From positions 124,001 through 188,000 of the forward strand of contig JAHVJD010000002.1 in assembly GCA_019801415.1 (NCBI GenBank): DNA of 64,000 nucleotides, read 5' to 3'. Within the stretch, counting starts at the first letter, position 1, and each line of letters begins with the position of its first letter. A program made the position numbers and the translations under genes. The stretch comes from Nocardioides marinus (GTDB lineage: Bacteria > Pseudomonadota > Alphaproteobacteria > Rhodobacterales > Rhodobacteraceae). Shown here piece after piece: positions 1-7,975 of this stretch. Under the pieces are notes generated by a model, which was given only the letters and a program-made list of their open reading frames with translations, did not search any database and had not been told where the DNA came from.

Positions 1-85
1 CCTTGCGGGCGGTAAAAATCGCGGTGTTCAGCGTGCTGCCGTTCCACCAGGTCACGGCGCGCAGAAGAGTGTTCAGGATTCCCAT
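1..85 (-). CDS. NADH:ubiquinone oxidoreductase NDUFA12-like subunit (5' part only)
   Basis: Reading the minus strand from the ATG at 85 gives 28 residues that run off the left edge of the window. They begin MGILNTLLRAVTWWNG and continue NTAIFTARK. This is the characteristic N-terminus of the alphaproteobacterial homologue of mitochondrial complex I accessory subunit NDUFA12 (B17.2), a small peripheral protein of the NADH dehydrogenase matrix arm. Only the start is present, so length and C-terminus cannot be judged. It lies about 140 bases downstream of ridA on the same strand. The identification rests on recalled family sequence and is fairly secure for such a short fragment. Confidence 0.75.
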   Translation of the reverse strand, partial: MGILNTLLRAVTWWNGSTLNTAIFTARK

Positions 86-226
86 GGATGCCTCCGGATT
101 TATCCGCAACCGATATGACCCAATTTCCCGCCAAGGTCCAGTGGCTTGGCCTCTGCAAGCCGTTTGGACGGCGGGAATTGGCAGTTTTGCCCCACAAGGG
201 TTTCCGCCAGCCTAATGCTGGACTGA

Positions 227-586
227 TCAGGCCGGAGCCAGTGCCGTGACCTCGATCTCGATCCGGTACTTCGGATCAATCAGATTGCATTCGATCATCG
301 TCGCCGCGGGCGGGTTGGCGCCAAAAGTTTCGGCCAATACCGGCCAGCACGGCTCGAACTCGGCCGCGTCCGGCAGGTAATAGTTCACCCGCACGACATC
401 CGCAAAGGTAGCTCCGGCTTCCTCCAGTGCGGCTCCAATCGTCTGCAGTGCCGAACGGCACTGTTCGACCACGTTATCGCCCTGCCCAACGGTTCCCGCG
501 ACGTGGACAAAACCGCCCGCCACAACCGCGCGGCAGTACCCGATTTTGGCTTCGAATTCACCGCCCGATGAAATCCGTCTGATCAT
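227..586 (-). CDS. RidA/YjgF family protein
   Basis: A 119-residue protein of the RidA (YjgF/YER057c/UK114) family. RidA enzymes deaminate reactive enamine/imine intermediates such as 2-aminoacrylate, protecting PLP enzymes; other members act on different substrates. Visible family features are the N-terminal strand after MIRRIS, the segment VAGGFVHVAGTVGQG, and the C-terminal RIEIEVTALA strand carrying the family arginine. I use the ATG at 586 rather than the in-frame TTG at 601, because AAGGA sits at a good distance before the ATG. A terminator-like hairpin separates it from clpX. The substrate cannot be told from sequence. Confidence 0.85.
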   Translation of the reverse strand: MIRRISSGGEFEAKIGYCRAVVAGGFVHVAGTVGQGDNVVEQCRSALQTIGAALEEAGATFADVVRVNYYLPDAAEFEPCWPVLAETFGANPPAATMIECNLIDPKYRIEIEVTALAPA

Positions 587-602
587 CTCGTAATCCTTCA
601 AA

Positions 603-631
603 AGAAAACGGCGCGGAAGGCCCCGCGCCGC
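603..631 (-). terminator. Intrinsic terminator after clpX
   Basis: An 8-bp GC-rich stem (610-617 paired with 624-631) is followed on the minus strand by TTTTCTTTTG. It lies just after the clpX stop and just before the ridA ribosome-binding site, so clpX transcription should largely end here and ridA would be read only by read-through or from a promoter not seen. Confidence 0.65.
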
Positions 632-652
632 TATATCGGTAATCTTCGTGGG

Positions 653-1921
653 TTATCCCGCCGAGGCCGGCTCTTTCTCGGCATCGGCGTGGATCATCAG
701 CGGCTGCGCATCGGAGGTCACGGCCTCCTCGTTGACGACAACCTTGGTGACACTGTCCATGCCCGGAAGTTCGAACATGGTATCCAGCAGGATGTCCTCC
801 ATGATAGAGCGCAGGCCACGAGCGCCGGTTTTGCGCTCGATCGCCTTGCGGGCAATCGCTTTCAGCGCTTCTTCGGTGAAATCCAGCTCGGTGTCTTCCA
901 ACTCGAACAGGCGCTGGTACTGCTTTACCAGGGCGTTCTTCGGCTGGGTCAGGATGATGACAAGCGCATCCTCGTCCAGATCTTCCAGCGTCGCCAGAAC
1001 CGGCAAGCGGCCGACGAATTCCGGAATAAGGCCGAACTTCAGCAGGTCTTCCGGCTCCAGATCCTGGAAGATTTCGCCAACACCGCGCTCGTCATTGTCA
1101 CGCACATCGGCGCCAAAGCCCATCGCCGAGCCCTTGCCGCGCTGCGCGATGATCTTGTCGAGGCCGGCGAACGCACCGCCACAGATGAACAGGATGTTGG
1201 TCGTATCCACCTGCAGGAATTCCTGCTGCGGGTGCTTGCGCCCGCCCTGCGGCGGCACCGAGGCCACGGTGCCTTCCATCAATTTCAGAAGCGCCTGCTG
1301 CACACCCTCGCCCGACACGTCGCGGGTGATCGAGGGATTTTCCGACTTGCGGGTGATCTTGTCGACCTCGTCGATGTAGACGATGCCGCGCTGCGCCCGC
1401 TCGACGTTGTATTCCGACGCCTGCAAGAGCTTCAGAATGATGTTCTCGACATCCTCGCCCACATAGCCCGCTTCGGTCAGCGTGGTCGCATCGGCCATGG
1501 TGAAAGGCACATCCAGAATCCGCGCAAGCGTCTGCGCCAGCAGCGTCTTGCCGCAGCCGGTGGGGCCAATCAGCAGAATGTTCGACTTCGCCAGTTCGAT
1601 ATCTGATCCTGCCTTCTGGGCGTGGTTCAGACGTTTGTAGTGATTGTGCACAGCAACGGACAGCACCCGCTTGGCGGTGGCCTGGCCGATCACGTAGTCA
1701 TCCAGAACCTGGCAAATGTCCTTGGGCGTGGGCACGCCGTCGGTCGCCTTCAGGCCAGAGGCCTTGGTCTCTTCCCGGATGATGTCCATGCACAGCTCAA
1801 CGCATTCATCACAGATGAACACTGTGGGGCCTGCGATCAGCTTGCGCACTTCATGCTGGCTCTTGCCGCAGAAGCTGCAATAGAGGGTGTTCTTGCTGTC
1901 GCCGCCTGAATTCGTTGCCAT
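653..1921 (-). CDS. clpX: ATP-dependent Clp protease ATPase subunit ClpX
   Basis: A full-length 422-residue ClpX, the AAA+ unfoldase that delivers substrates to ClpP in the cytoplasm. The N-terminal C4 zinc-binding domain is visible (CSFCGKS with a second pair in [10 protein letters not shown]). It is followed by Walker A GPTGCGKT, Walker [10 protein letters not shown], the pore-2 segment [10 protein letters not shown] and the sensor region of the C-terminal small domain. Length matches the family. It lies 146 bases downstream of clpP on the same strand, the usual clpP-clpX order. A hairpin at 2025-2044 lies between them, so clpX may also have its own promoter. Confidence 0.98.
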   Translation of the reverse strand: MATNSGGDSKNTLYCSFCGKSQHEVRKLIAGPTVFICDECVELCMDIIREETKASGLKATDGVPTPKDICQVLDDYVIGQATAKRVLSVAVHNHYKRLNHAQKAGSDIELAKSNILLIGPTGCGKTLLAQTLARILDVPFTMADATTLTEAGYVGEDVENIILKLLQASEYNVERAQRGIVYIDEVDKITRKSENPSITRDVSGEGVQQALLKLMEGTVASVPPQGGRKHPQQEFLQVDTTNILFICGGAFAGLDKIIAQRGKGSAMGFGADVRDNDERGVGEIFQDLEPEDLLKFGLIPEFVGRLPVLATLEDLDEDALVIILTQPKNALVKQYQRLFELEDTELDFTEEALKAIARKAIERKTGARGLRSIMEDILLDTMFELPGMDSVTKVVVNEEAVTSDAQPLMIHADAEKEPASAG

Positions 1922-2024
1922 GATCTACCTTTCAGTCCGCTCGGTCTTTGGTGTCCGCAAGGCGGAGCAATCCTACTTTGTGCCAGCTTATGCCACTGCT
2001 CAACCCGCCACAATGTGAAAGTGC

Positions 2025-2044
2025 GCCCCGGTCCGAACCGGGGC
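2025..2044 (-). terminator. GC hairpin between clpP and clpX
   Basis: A perfect 8-bp inverted repeat, GCCCCGGT and ACCGGGGC with a 4-base loop, lies shortly after the clpP stop. On the minus strand it is followed by GCACTTTCAC, a weak T stretch. It may act as a partial terminator or a processing/stability element separating clpP from clpX mRNA. Confidence 0.5.
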
Positions 2045-2067
2045 ACCGGTTGTGCCAAGCAGCGACC

Positions 2068-2700
2068 TCAGCCCTGCTCGTCATCGCCCTTGGCGCGGTT
2101 TTCGACGATTTCGTCAATCAGGCCGAATTCCTTGGCTTCCTCGGGCGACATGAAGTTGTCGCGTTCCAGCGCGTTCACGATGCTGTCGTAATCCTGGCCG
2201 GTGTGCTTCACATAGATCTCGTTGAGGCGCTTTTTAAGCTTCAGCGTTTCCTCTGCGTGGATCATGATGTCGGTCGCCTGCCCCTGGAAGCCACCGGACG
2301 GCTGGTGAACCATCACACGCGAGTTCGGCAGAGAGAAGCGCATGCCCGGCTCACCCGCGGTCAGCAGAAGCGAGCCCATCGACGCTGCTTGGCCGATCAC
2401 CAGAGTGGAAACCTTGGGCTTGATGTACTGCATCGTGTCATAGATCGACAGGCCCGAGGTCACCACACCGCCGGGGCTGTTGATGTACATCGAGATTTCC
2501 TTGGACGGGTTTTCCGCCTCAAGGTGCAGCAGCTGCGCCACGATCAGGGAGCTCATCCCGTCGTGCACCGGACCATTCAGGAAAATGATCCGCTCCTTCA
2601 ACAGGCGGGAAAAGATGTCGTATGCGCGCTCGCCCCGGCTGGTCTGCTCAACCACCATCGGGACCAGGGTATTCATGTATGTTTCTCTGGGATCAATCAT
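2068..2700 (-). CDS. clpP: ATP-dependent Clp protease proteolytic subunit ClpP
   Basis: A 210-residue ClpP serine protease, which forms the tetradecameric barrel that degrades proteins fed by ClpX or ClpA. The catalytic serine is in [11 protein letters not shown] and the histidine in [10 protein letters not shown]; the Asp of the triad lies in the C-terminal third. The N-terminal [20 protein letters not shown] is typical of the processed family. A second in-frame ATG nine codons in (MNTLVP) is an alternative start. The gene is divergent from the AraC-type regulator at 2955. Confidence 0.97.
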   Translation of the reverse strand: MIDPRETYMNTLVPMVVEQTSRGERAYDIFSRLLKERIIFLNGPVHDGMSSLIVAQLLHLEAENPSKEISMYINSPGGVVTSGLSIYDTMQYIKPKVSTLVIGQAASMGSLLLTAGEPGMRFSLPNSRVMVHQPSGGFQGQATDIMIHAEETLKLKKRLNEIYVKHTGQDYDSIVNALERDNFMSPEEAKEFGLIDEIVENRAKGDDEQG

Positions 2701-2827
2701 TTCGACCTGCCTGCGTTGTTTATGTCCGGTACCATACCCGACACAGTGTTACCTGAGTCTTAGTCGCGCCCCTTTTGGGCTGCAAGAGGCGGCAGTGATT
2801 TTCGCAACGGCGCAAAGCTGCAACAGG

Positions 2828-2857
2828 TGTCGCAATCTGCCAGAACGCTGTCGCAAT
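2828..2857 (+). promoter_or_regulatory. Direct repeat TGTCGCAAT x2, 21-bp period
   Basis: TGTCGCAAT occurs at 2828-2836 and again at 2849-2857, exactly 21 bp apart, in the divergent region before the GlxA/ArgR-type regulator. A weaker copy TTTCGCAAC lies at 2800-2808. Two direct half-sites on the same helix face suit an AraC-type dimer. The TGTCGC core and 21-bp period resemble the Pseudomonas aeruginosa ArgR site as I recall it. Binding here is inferred. Confidence 0.45.
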
Positions 2858-2954
2858 TCTTGGGCTTGAGAGAGGCATGGCATCTTAGGAAACGACTAAG
2901 AAGTCTGCAACTTGCCGGGCCCGCTATGCCCTGGCTTTCGCATTGGGAAACGTC

Positions 2955-3962
2955 ATGACCGATGACAGCTTTGTACAGAAAGGGGCGGCAGCCAATCTGG
3001 CCATCCCCTTTGATGGCGCGCCAAAGGATTTCTACTTCCTGCTGCTGCCCAAAGCGACAATGCTACCGGTGGCTGCGGCCATCGAACCCCTGCGCATTGC
3101 CAATCAGGTTACCGGTACCCGGCTTTATCGCTGGTTCATCATGACCGAGGATGGGCATCCCGTCAGATGTTCCAACGGAATGGTGGTAACCCCCGACATG
3201 CCGCTTCAGCCGCTGCCCGCGGAGTCGATGGGCTTTGTCTGCGCAGGCGTCGAACCGCAGAATGCAGCCAGTGAAGTCACCCTGAACTGGCTGCGCCGCG
3301 AAAGCCGCTTTGGCCGCGCCATTGGCGGCGTCTGCACCGGCGCATTCGCGCTGGCTCAGGCCGGTCTGATCAAGGAACACAAGTTTACGCTGCATTGGGA
3401 GAACCAACCGGGGTTTCTGGAAAGCTATCCGAATCTCACCCCCTCTCCCAACATCTTCGAAATCTCGGGGCCGCTGATGACATGCGGAGGCGGCAATGCC
3501 GCGACCGACATGATGCTGCACCTGATCGAGGAGCACCACGGCAAGCAACTGGCAATCATCGTGGCCGATATGTGCCTGCACGTGCGTTCCGGCGGTCAGG
3601 CTGCGCCGCAGAAATCGAACTATGCCGTCGCCATCGGCAGCCGCAACCAGAGATTGCTGAACGCCCTCCAGCTGATGCAGGAATCGATAGAGGAACCGCT
3701 GTCGATCGGTGAACTCTGCGACCGGCTCGACATCTCGCGCCGCCAGCTGGAACGGCTGTTCTCTCGCTACCTGAACCAAAGCCCGATGCACGTCTATTTC
3801 GACATGCGGCTGAGCCACGCCTTTGCGCTGATGAACGAAACCTCCATGAGCGTGACAGAAATTGCGCTGGCCTCGGGTTTCAACTCCGCGACGCATTTCT
3901 CGCGCCAGTTCAAACGCAAATTCGGCGCCAGCCCGCATTTCTTCCGCAAAGGCTGGAGCTGA
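2955..3962 (+). CDS. GlxA/ArgR-type AraC family transcriptional regulator
   Basis: A 335-residue regulator with two domains. Residues about 20-190 form a DJ-1/PfpI-like (class I glutamine amidotransferase-like) sensor (FYFLLLPKATMLPVAAAIEP, then IGGVCTGAFALAQAGL). Residues about 225-330 form an AraC-type double helix-turn-helix (LDISRRQLERLFSRYL and EIALASGFNSATHFSRQFKR). The class includes ArgR, GbdR and CdhR of Pseudomonas, which sense arginine or quaternary amines. I use ATG 2955; the upstream in-frame TTG at 2943 has no better ribosome site. The effector is unknown, and no obvious target operon adjoins it apart from the direct repeats in its own upstream region. Confidence 0.88.
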   Translation: MTDDSFVQKGAAANLAIPFDGAPKDFYFLLLPKATMLPVAAAIEPLRIANQVTGTRLYRWFIMTEDGHPVRCSNGMVVTPDMPLQPLPAESMGFVCAGVEPQNAASEVTLNWLRRESRFGRAIGGVCTGAFALAQAGLIKEHKFTLHWENQPGFLESYPNLTPSPNIFEISGPLMTCGGGNAATDMMLHLIEEHHGKQLAIIVADMCLHVRSGGQAAPQKSNYAVAIGSRNQRLLNALQLMQESIEEPLSIGELCDRLDISRRQLERLFSRYLNQSPMHVYFDMRLSHAFALMNETSMSVTEIALASGFNSATHFSRQFKRKFGASPHFFRKGWS

Positions 3963-4077
3963 TTACGGCAGAAACCGAAAGCATCAGGAATTTCTGTGGC
4001 AGCCTTATCACTGCCGCAATCATAGGCGAACCTTCTTGGCACGACTATCTTTTCGGTTGCTGCCGAGACCTGCCTTT

Positions 4078-5574
4078 ATGTTTGCAAAATTGTCCCCTTT
4101 GGGCCCGAAAACTTCCGTTGCTCCACATCGTCAAGCCTTTGTGATTGCGGTTGCCGTTGCCGGGCCGCTTCTGCTGGCCCTCTCAGCGGGCAACCTCCTG
4201 GATCCCATTGTCCGCTACGACGACTACCCGGCCTTGCTGGCACAGCCTGACGGATTTTGGGACAAGACCCTGACCGAAGGGCGCTGGCTGAACTACCTGT
4301 GGCACTTGCGCGGGCTGGCGACGCCTGCTGGCGTGAATTTTGCTCTCTACCAATTGCTTTGGGCAACAACCGCAGCCGCGCTGGCAGCTGCTGCGGCAGG
4401 CGCATATGAGCGGCGCTGGTTCACCGTGGTTCTGGCTTTGGTGTTGCTGCCGACACCACCGGTCTTTCTCATGGCACCCTGGGCCAGCACCGTCATTCCC
4501 GGCTTGGCGGTTCTGGCGCTTTATGCGTGGCTAGCCCTGCGGCTGTCTCAAAAGCACATGCGACTGTTGCTGCCACCATTCACGCTACTCGCGTTTACTG
4601 CTTATACGACCTTTCCCATCATCATCCTGATCATCTGCGCTGTCGCGACCCGCAGGCGGTCGTTGCGTGATTTGACCAGCCTTATCCTGCTATTTTCAGT
4701 CAGCCTCGCCGCCAGCCTGGTACTGGTCTATACGCTAAACTGGCTGGTTCACGGGATTTTCGGAATTCAACTGGACCCGCGCCGCAGCGCGGACCCAGCG
4801 CAGGGACTGGCCGAAATGGCCGCCCATCTGCCACTGCTGCGTGAAACCTTCGCAGTGTTCCTGCAAAAGATGACCTTTCAATCAGATCTGGTGCTGGCGT
4901 TCCACATTGGACTTCTGGCCGTGTCGACGGCGGTCGTCGCGTATAGGAAACCGCTGGAGGCAATCTACCTCTGGACTGTCATGGCACTGGGTCTCGCGCT
5001 CATGGCACTGCAGATACTGAAACTCGGTTTTACTATTCCGGCCAGAGCCTTTCATTTTGCCTGGATCCTCTATGCCGTGCTGATCGTCCGGTCTGCCCAG
5101 GAGTTGAGCCAATCCAGCAACCTGGCTGGACGACTGGCGCGCAATGCAGTGCTTCTTGTGGCCGCAAGCTATCTGGTTCAGACAGCGGTGCAATTCACCC
5201 TGTTTCGCCCCTGGCAATCCGAAACCAGGATCATCGCGCGAAACATTCAGGATCTGCCGGGCCTCGTGCTGATCAGCGGCGATGTCCGCAATTACCCCAG
5301 CGCCCGCAAGGCAGGGGTCCATGAGGCCAGCAGCCTTGCCAGTCGACTAAACCTTCTGACCCAACGCGACGTGATCCTCTGCGAGGACCATCCATTCAGG
5401 CAACCGCCCCCGTCGGTCTGCGACACTCTACCGGCCCACCTGCGCAAGCCAAAGCCAGAAGCCGAGCCCAGCTGGCGTATCGAGCCCTTCGCCGGAGGTC
5501 ATGTGATCTTGTTCCCTCCGGCGCAAGGTCACGCCGTAACCCATCCGGCAATATCTAGTCGGACTGCGCCTTGA
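4078..5574 (+). CDS. Polytopic membrane protein, GtrII-like glycosyltransferase candidate
   Basis: A 498-residue integral membrane protein with about ten hydrophobic segments between residues 15 and 390 and a soluble C-terminal tail. After the first segment it has VRYDDYPALLAQPDGFWD followed by EGRWLNYLWHLRG. This acidic-pair loop followed by GRW-N resembles the first periplasmic loop of GtrII-type GT-C glucosyltransferases that use a polyprenyl-linked sugar, but I assign it only tentatively. I use ATG 4078; the frame stays open upstream into the preceding gene, where it is only a shadow. Its stop codon lies 20 bases inside the 3' end of soxD, which is convergent. Confidence 0.6.
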   Translation: MFAKLSPLGPKTSVAPHRQAFVIAVAVAGPLLLALSAGNLLDPIVRYDDYPALLAQPDGFWDKTLTEGRWLNYLWHLRGLATPAGVNFALYQLLWATTAAALAAAAAGAYERRWFTVVLALVLLPTPPVFLMAPWASTVIPGLAVLALYAWLALRLSQKHMRLLLPPFTLLAFTAYTTFPIIILIICAVATRRRSLRDLTSLILLFSVSLAASLVLVYTLNWLVHGIFGIQLDPRRSADPAQGLAEMAAHLPLLRETFAVFLQKMTFQSDLVLAFHIGLLAVSTAVVAYRKPLEAIYLWTVMALGLALMALQILKLGFTIPARAFHFAWILYAVLIVRSAQELSQSSNLAGRLARNAVLLVAASYLVQTAVQFTLFRPWQSETRIIARNIQDLPGLVLISGDVRNYPSARKAGVHEASSLASRLNLLTQRDVILCEDHPFRQPPPSVCDTLPAHLRKPKPEAEPSWRIEPFAGGHVILFPPAQGHAVTHPAISSRTAP

Positions 5575-6610
5575 GATAAGCAATCACGGCGGCGATATCC
5601 TCGGCCTTTCGCAGCCCGGAAAATGACATCTTGGTGCCTTTCAGAAATGCCTTCGGCTTGGCCAGAAAGGTGCCGAGTGTTTCCTCGTCCCAGACCAGGC
5701 CATCAGCCGCAGCCGCCGACATCGCTTTGGAATACCGGAACCCCTCTACTTGCGCGACCGGCGCACCCACCACGTCATTCAGGGCCGGACCGCTGCGGGA
5801 TTGCGCCCCTTTGCCGACCTGATGGCACGCCTTGCACTTGCGAAACACTTTTTCGCCTGCAGCAACCAGCTCTGGATCCGGCGCCGGTTCCAGCGCTTTT
5901 GTCGCATCACTTTGCTGGGTCACCGCCGTTTCAGGCTGGGCAGCAGACGGTGTCTCCGGGGTCACGTCCAGTGTCCGCGCACGCATGGTGATCTCCACCG
6001 TGGTCTTGCAATTCTCCATGCAAGGCGAGTCGGTCCAGAAATGCCGCTCGGCCTCCTGCCGGTCATCCACGACGAACCCCTCCCGGTTCGGCATGCGGAC
6101 CTCCAGGATATTCTGGTCCGTCAGGGTAAAATCGTCGTCCACCAGATCATTGGAATAGAGAATATAGGCGGTTACCGCGTAGACCTCATCCGCCGACAAC
6201 GTCTGCGCCGCGCCAAACGGCATCGAGCGGTTGATGTAATCCCAAACTGACGTCACATGCGGCCAATAGCTGCCGACAGTCTTGACCGGATCGTCATGAT
6301 CCAGCGTGTCCCAGCCACCCGCAAGCTTCGGCCAATTTCCGACACCTTCGGCAAAATCGCCATGACAGGCGGCACATTTTTCCGCGAAAATCTCTTCACC
6401 TGTCAGGACATCGCCTGATCCCTCCGGCAAGCCACTGCCATCGGGTGGGACGTCCACATCCCAGGCCGCGATTTCCTCTGGCAATGCGGGGCGGCCCAGG
6501 CCGAATTGTCCGGCTGACGCGGGCAAAGCCGCCAGGCAAACCAGCGTTGCGGTCACTGCGATGTATCGTCCGGCTTTCAGATCCGGGCGCGCCTCAAGAA
6601 ACCTCGACAT
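5555..6610 (-). CDS. soxD: Sulfite dehydrogenase diheme cytochrome c subunit SoxD
   Basis: A 351-residue periplasmic c-type cytochrome with an N-terminal signal/anchor (about residues 13-33, ending LPASA). It carries two haem motifs, CAACH near residue 79 and CKACH near residue 260, with MSFSGL near the C-terminus as a possible haem ligand. The two cytochrome domains are joined by a proline- and glutamate-rich linker. SoxD partners molybdoprotein SoxC to oxidise the SoxY-bound sulfane sulfur, yielding six electrons per cycle. The start overlaps the soxC end by 17 bases, implying translational coupling. Its 3' end overlaps a convergent gene by 20 bases. Confidence 0.94.
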   Translation of the reverse strand: MSRFLEARPDLKAGRYIAVTATLVCLAALPASAGQFGLGRPALPEEIAAWDVDVPPDGSGLPEGSGDVLTGEEIFAEKCAACHGDFAEGVGNWPKLAGGWDTLDHDDPVKTVGSYWPHVTSVWDYINRSMPFGAAQTLSADEVYAVTAYILYSNDLVDDDFTLTDQNILEVRMPNREGFVVDDRQEAERHFWTDSPCMENCKTTVEITMRARTLDVTPETPSAAQPETAVTQQSDATKALEPAPDPELVAAGEKVFRKCKACHQVGKGAQSRSGPALNDVVGAPVAQVEGFRYSKAMSAAAADGLVWDEETLGTFLAKPKAFLKGTKMSFSGLRKAEDIAAVIAYLKAQSD

Positions 6611-7865
6611 TCTCCGCCTCCCCGTTTGCCTTCACCCACCAGGTCTGGATGGCATTGTTGTGATAGATCGAATTCAGGCCCCGTACCTCGCGCAGCTGCG
6701 CCTTGGTGGGCTGCACATAACCGCTGGTGTCCCTCGCCCGGCTTTGCAGCAGCATTTCCGCGCCGTCCCAATTAATGTCGAGGTAAAACCGTGTCAGCGC
6801 CTTGTCGGCGCCCGGAGCCGCCAGCCGCGCCTGCTGCCAGGTCTTGCCGCCGTCCAGCGACACATCAACGCCGCTGATTGCGCCGCGCCCCGACCATGCA
6901 AGACCGGTGATCACCAACGGCCCCTTGCCATGCGTAACCGGCGCCTGTGGACTGGGACTTGTGATGACGGATTTGGCATCCATCTCCCACGTCCATTTGC
7001 GGCTGATGCCATTGGCCAGGGTATCGGTGTATTTCGAGGTCTCCTCGCGGCTTTCCACCGGCTGGTCCATCACCTCGACCCGGCGCAACCACTTGATCCA
7101 CAGGTTGCCCTCCCAACCGGGCACCACCAGCCGCACCGGGTAGCCATGTTCCTTGCGCAACGCTTCGCCGTTGGCCTTGAAGGCGACCAGCACATCGTCC
7201 ATCGCCTTCTCCAGCGGGATCGAACGGCCGTTGGAGGAGGCATCCGCCCCCTCGACATAGACCCATTTACTCTGGGGGCTGACTCCCGCCTCTTCCAACA
7301 GGGTGCGCAGCGGCACGCCGGAGTATTCCATGTTGTGGATCATGCCATGGGTGAACTGCGCGCCATTCAGCTGGGCGCCCGCCCATTCCATCCCGGAATT
7401 CGCCGCGCATTCGCAGAAATACACCCGGTTTTCGCGCGGAAAACGTTCAAGATCAGCATAGGTGAACACCAGCGGCGTATCCACCAGCCCGTTGATCATC
7501 AACCGGTAGTCTTCTTTGCGCAGCTCAATTGCGCCGGAATGATGCCGCTCAAACGCGCAGCCCTGCGGCGTGATGGTGCCGTCCAGCGCATGGATCGGCG
7601 TGAAGTTGATTGAGCTGATGGTGTCCGCCGTCAGCCACTCCACATTGCGGCGCACCACGTCGCTTTCGTATTCGATCGGCAACCCATAGGGAGTGACGTC
7701 GACGCCATCGCCCAGACCACTGGCCCAGTCCTGCACCTCCGTAATCAGCGGATCGGGTGCGGCGGCGCGCCCCGCCCCGGCAGCCACCGCCCCGGCCCCG
7801 GCTGCCGCCGCCCCGGTTAAAAACTGGCGGCGCGAGGGCGCCATGCCCTTGGCATCATCACTCAT
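6594..7865 (-). CDS. soxC: Sulfite dehydrogenase molybdopterin subunit SoxC
   Basis: A 423-residue molybdenum-cofactor protein of the sulfite oxidase fold. A Tat signal is clear (SRRQFLTGAAAAG at residues 11-23). The molybdenum-binding cysteine lies in VYFCECAANSGMEW (C151 or C153), and a C-terminal dimerisation domain follows. With SoxD it forms Sox(CD)2, the sulfur dehydrogenase that lets the pathway run without accumulating sulfur. The ATG at 7865 has AGGAGG eight bases upstream. An inverted repeat shared with other sox promoters lies at 7891-7906, so soxCD may be separately regulated although soxB lies just upstream on the same strand. Confidence 0.96.
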   Translation of the reverse strand: MSDDAKGMAPSRRQFLTGAAAAGAGAVAAGAGRAAAPDPLITEVQDWASGLGDGVDVTPYGLPIEYESDVVRRNVEWLTADTISSINFTPIHALDGTITPQGCAFERHHSGAIELRKEDYRLMINGLVDTPLVFTYADLERFPRENRVYFCECAANSGMEWAGAQLNGAQFTHGMIHNMEYSGVPLRTLLEEAGVSPQSKWVYVEGADASSNGRSIPLEKAMDDVLVAFKANGEALRKEHGYPVRLVVPGWEGNLWIKWLRRVEVMDQPVESREETSKYTDTLANGISRKWTWEMDAKSVITSPSPQAPVTHGKGPLVITGLAWSGRGAISGVDVSLDGGKTWQQARLAAPGADKALTRFYLDINWDGAEMLLQSRARDTSGYVQPTKAQLREVRGLNSIYHNNAIQTWWVKANGEAENVEVS

Positions 7866-7890
7866 CTTGCTTGCCTCCTCACATAGATAA

Positions 7891-7906
7891 ATTCACGTTC
7901 GTGAAT
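7891..7906 (-). promoter_or_regulatory. Predicted SoxR operator before soxC
   Basis: The 16-mer ATTCACGTTCGTGAAT is an inverted repeat (ATTCACG / CGTGAAT) between the soxB stop and soxC start. It extends outwards to AATTCACG / CGTGAATT (7890-7907). It matches the ATTCA-N6-YGAAT pattern found before three other sox units. Binding by SoxR is inferred. Confidence 0.6.
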
Positions 7907-7975
7907 TCAACTGCGCAAATTTTTTTCAATGAGCGCCGGGACGGCTCCTTGCCGCCCCAGCGCCAGCGGGTGCCT

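Noticed and set aside
3-215. 70-residue plus-strand frame at the left edge
   Set aside because: The minus strand of 1-85 encodes the clear NDUFA12 N-terminus; the plus-strand frame has no supporting features.
2701-2800. Heat-shock (RpoH) promoter before clpP
   Set aside because: CTTG is present on the minus strand but no acceptable -10 partner lies at the right spacing.
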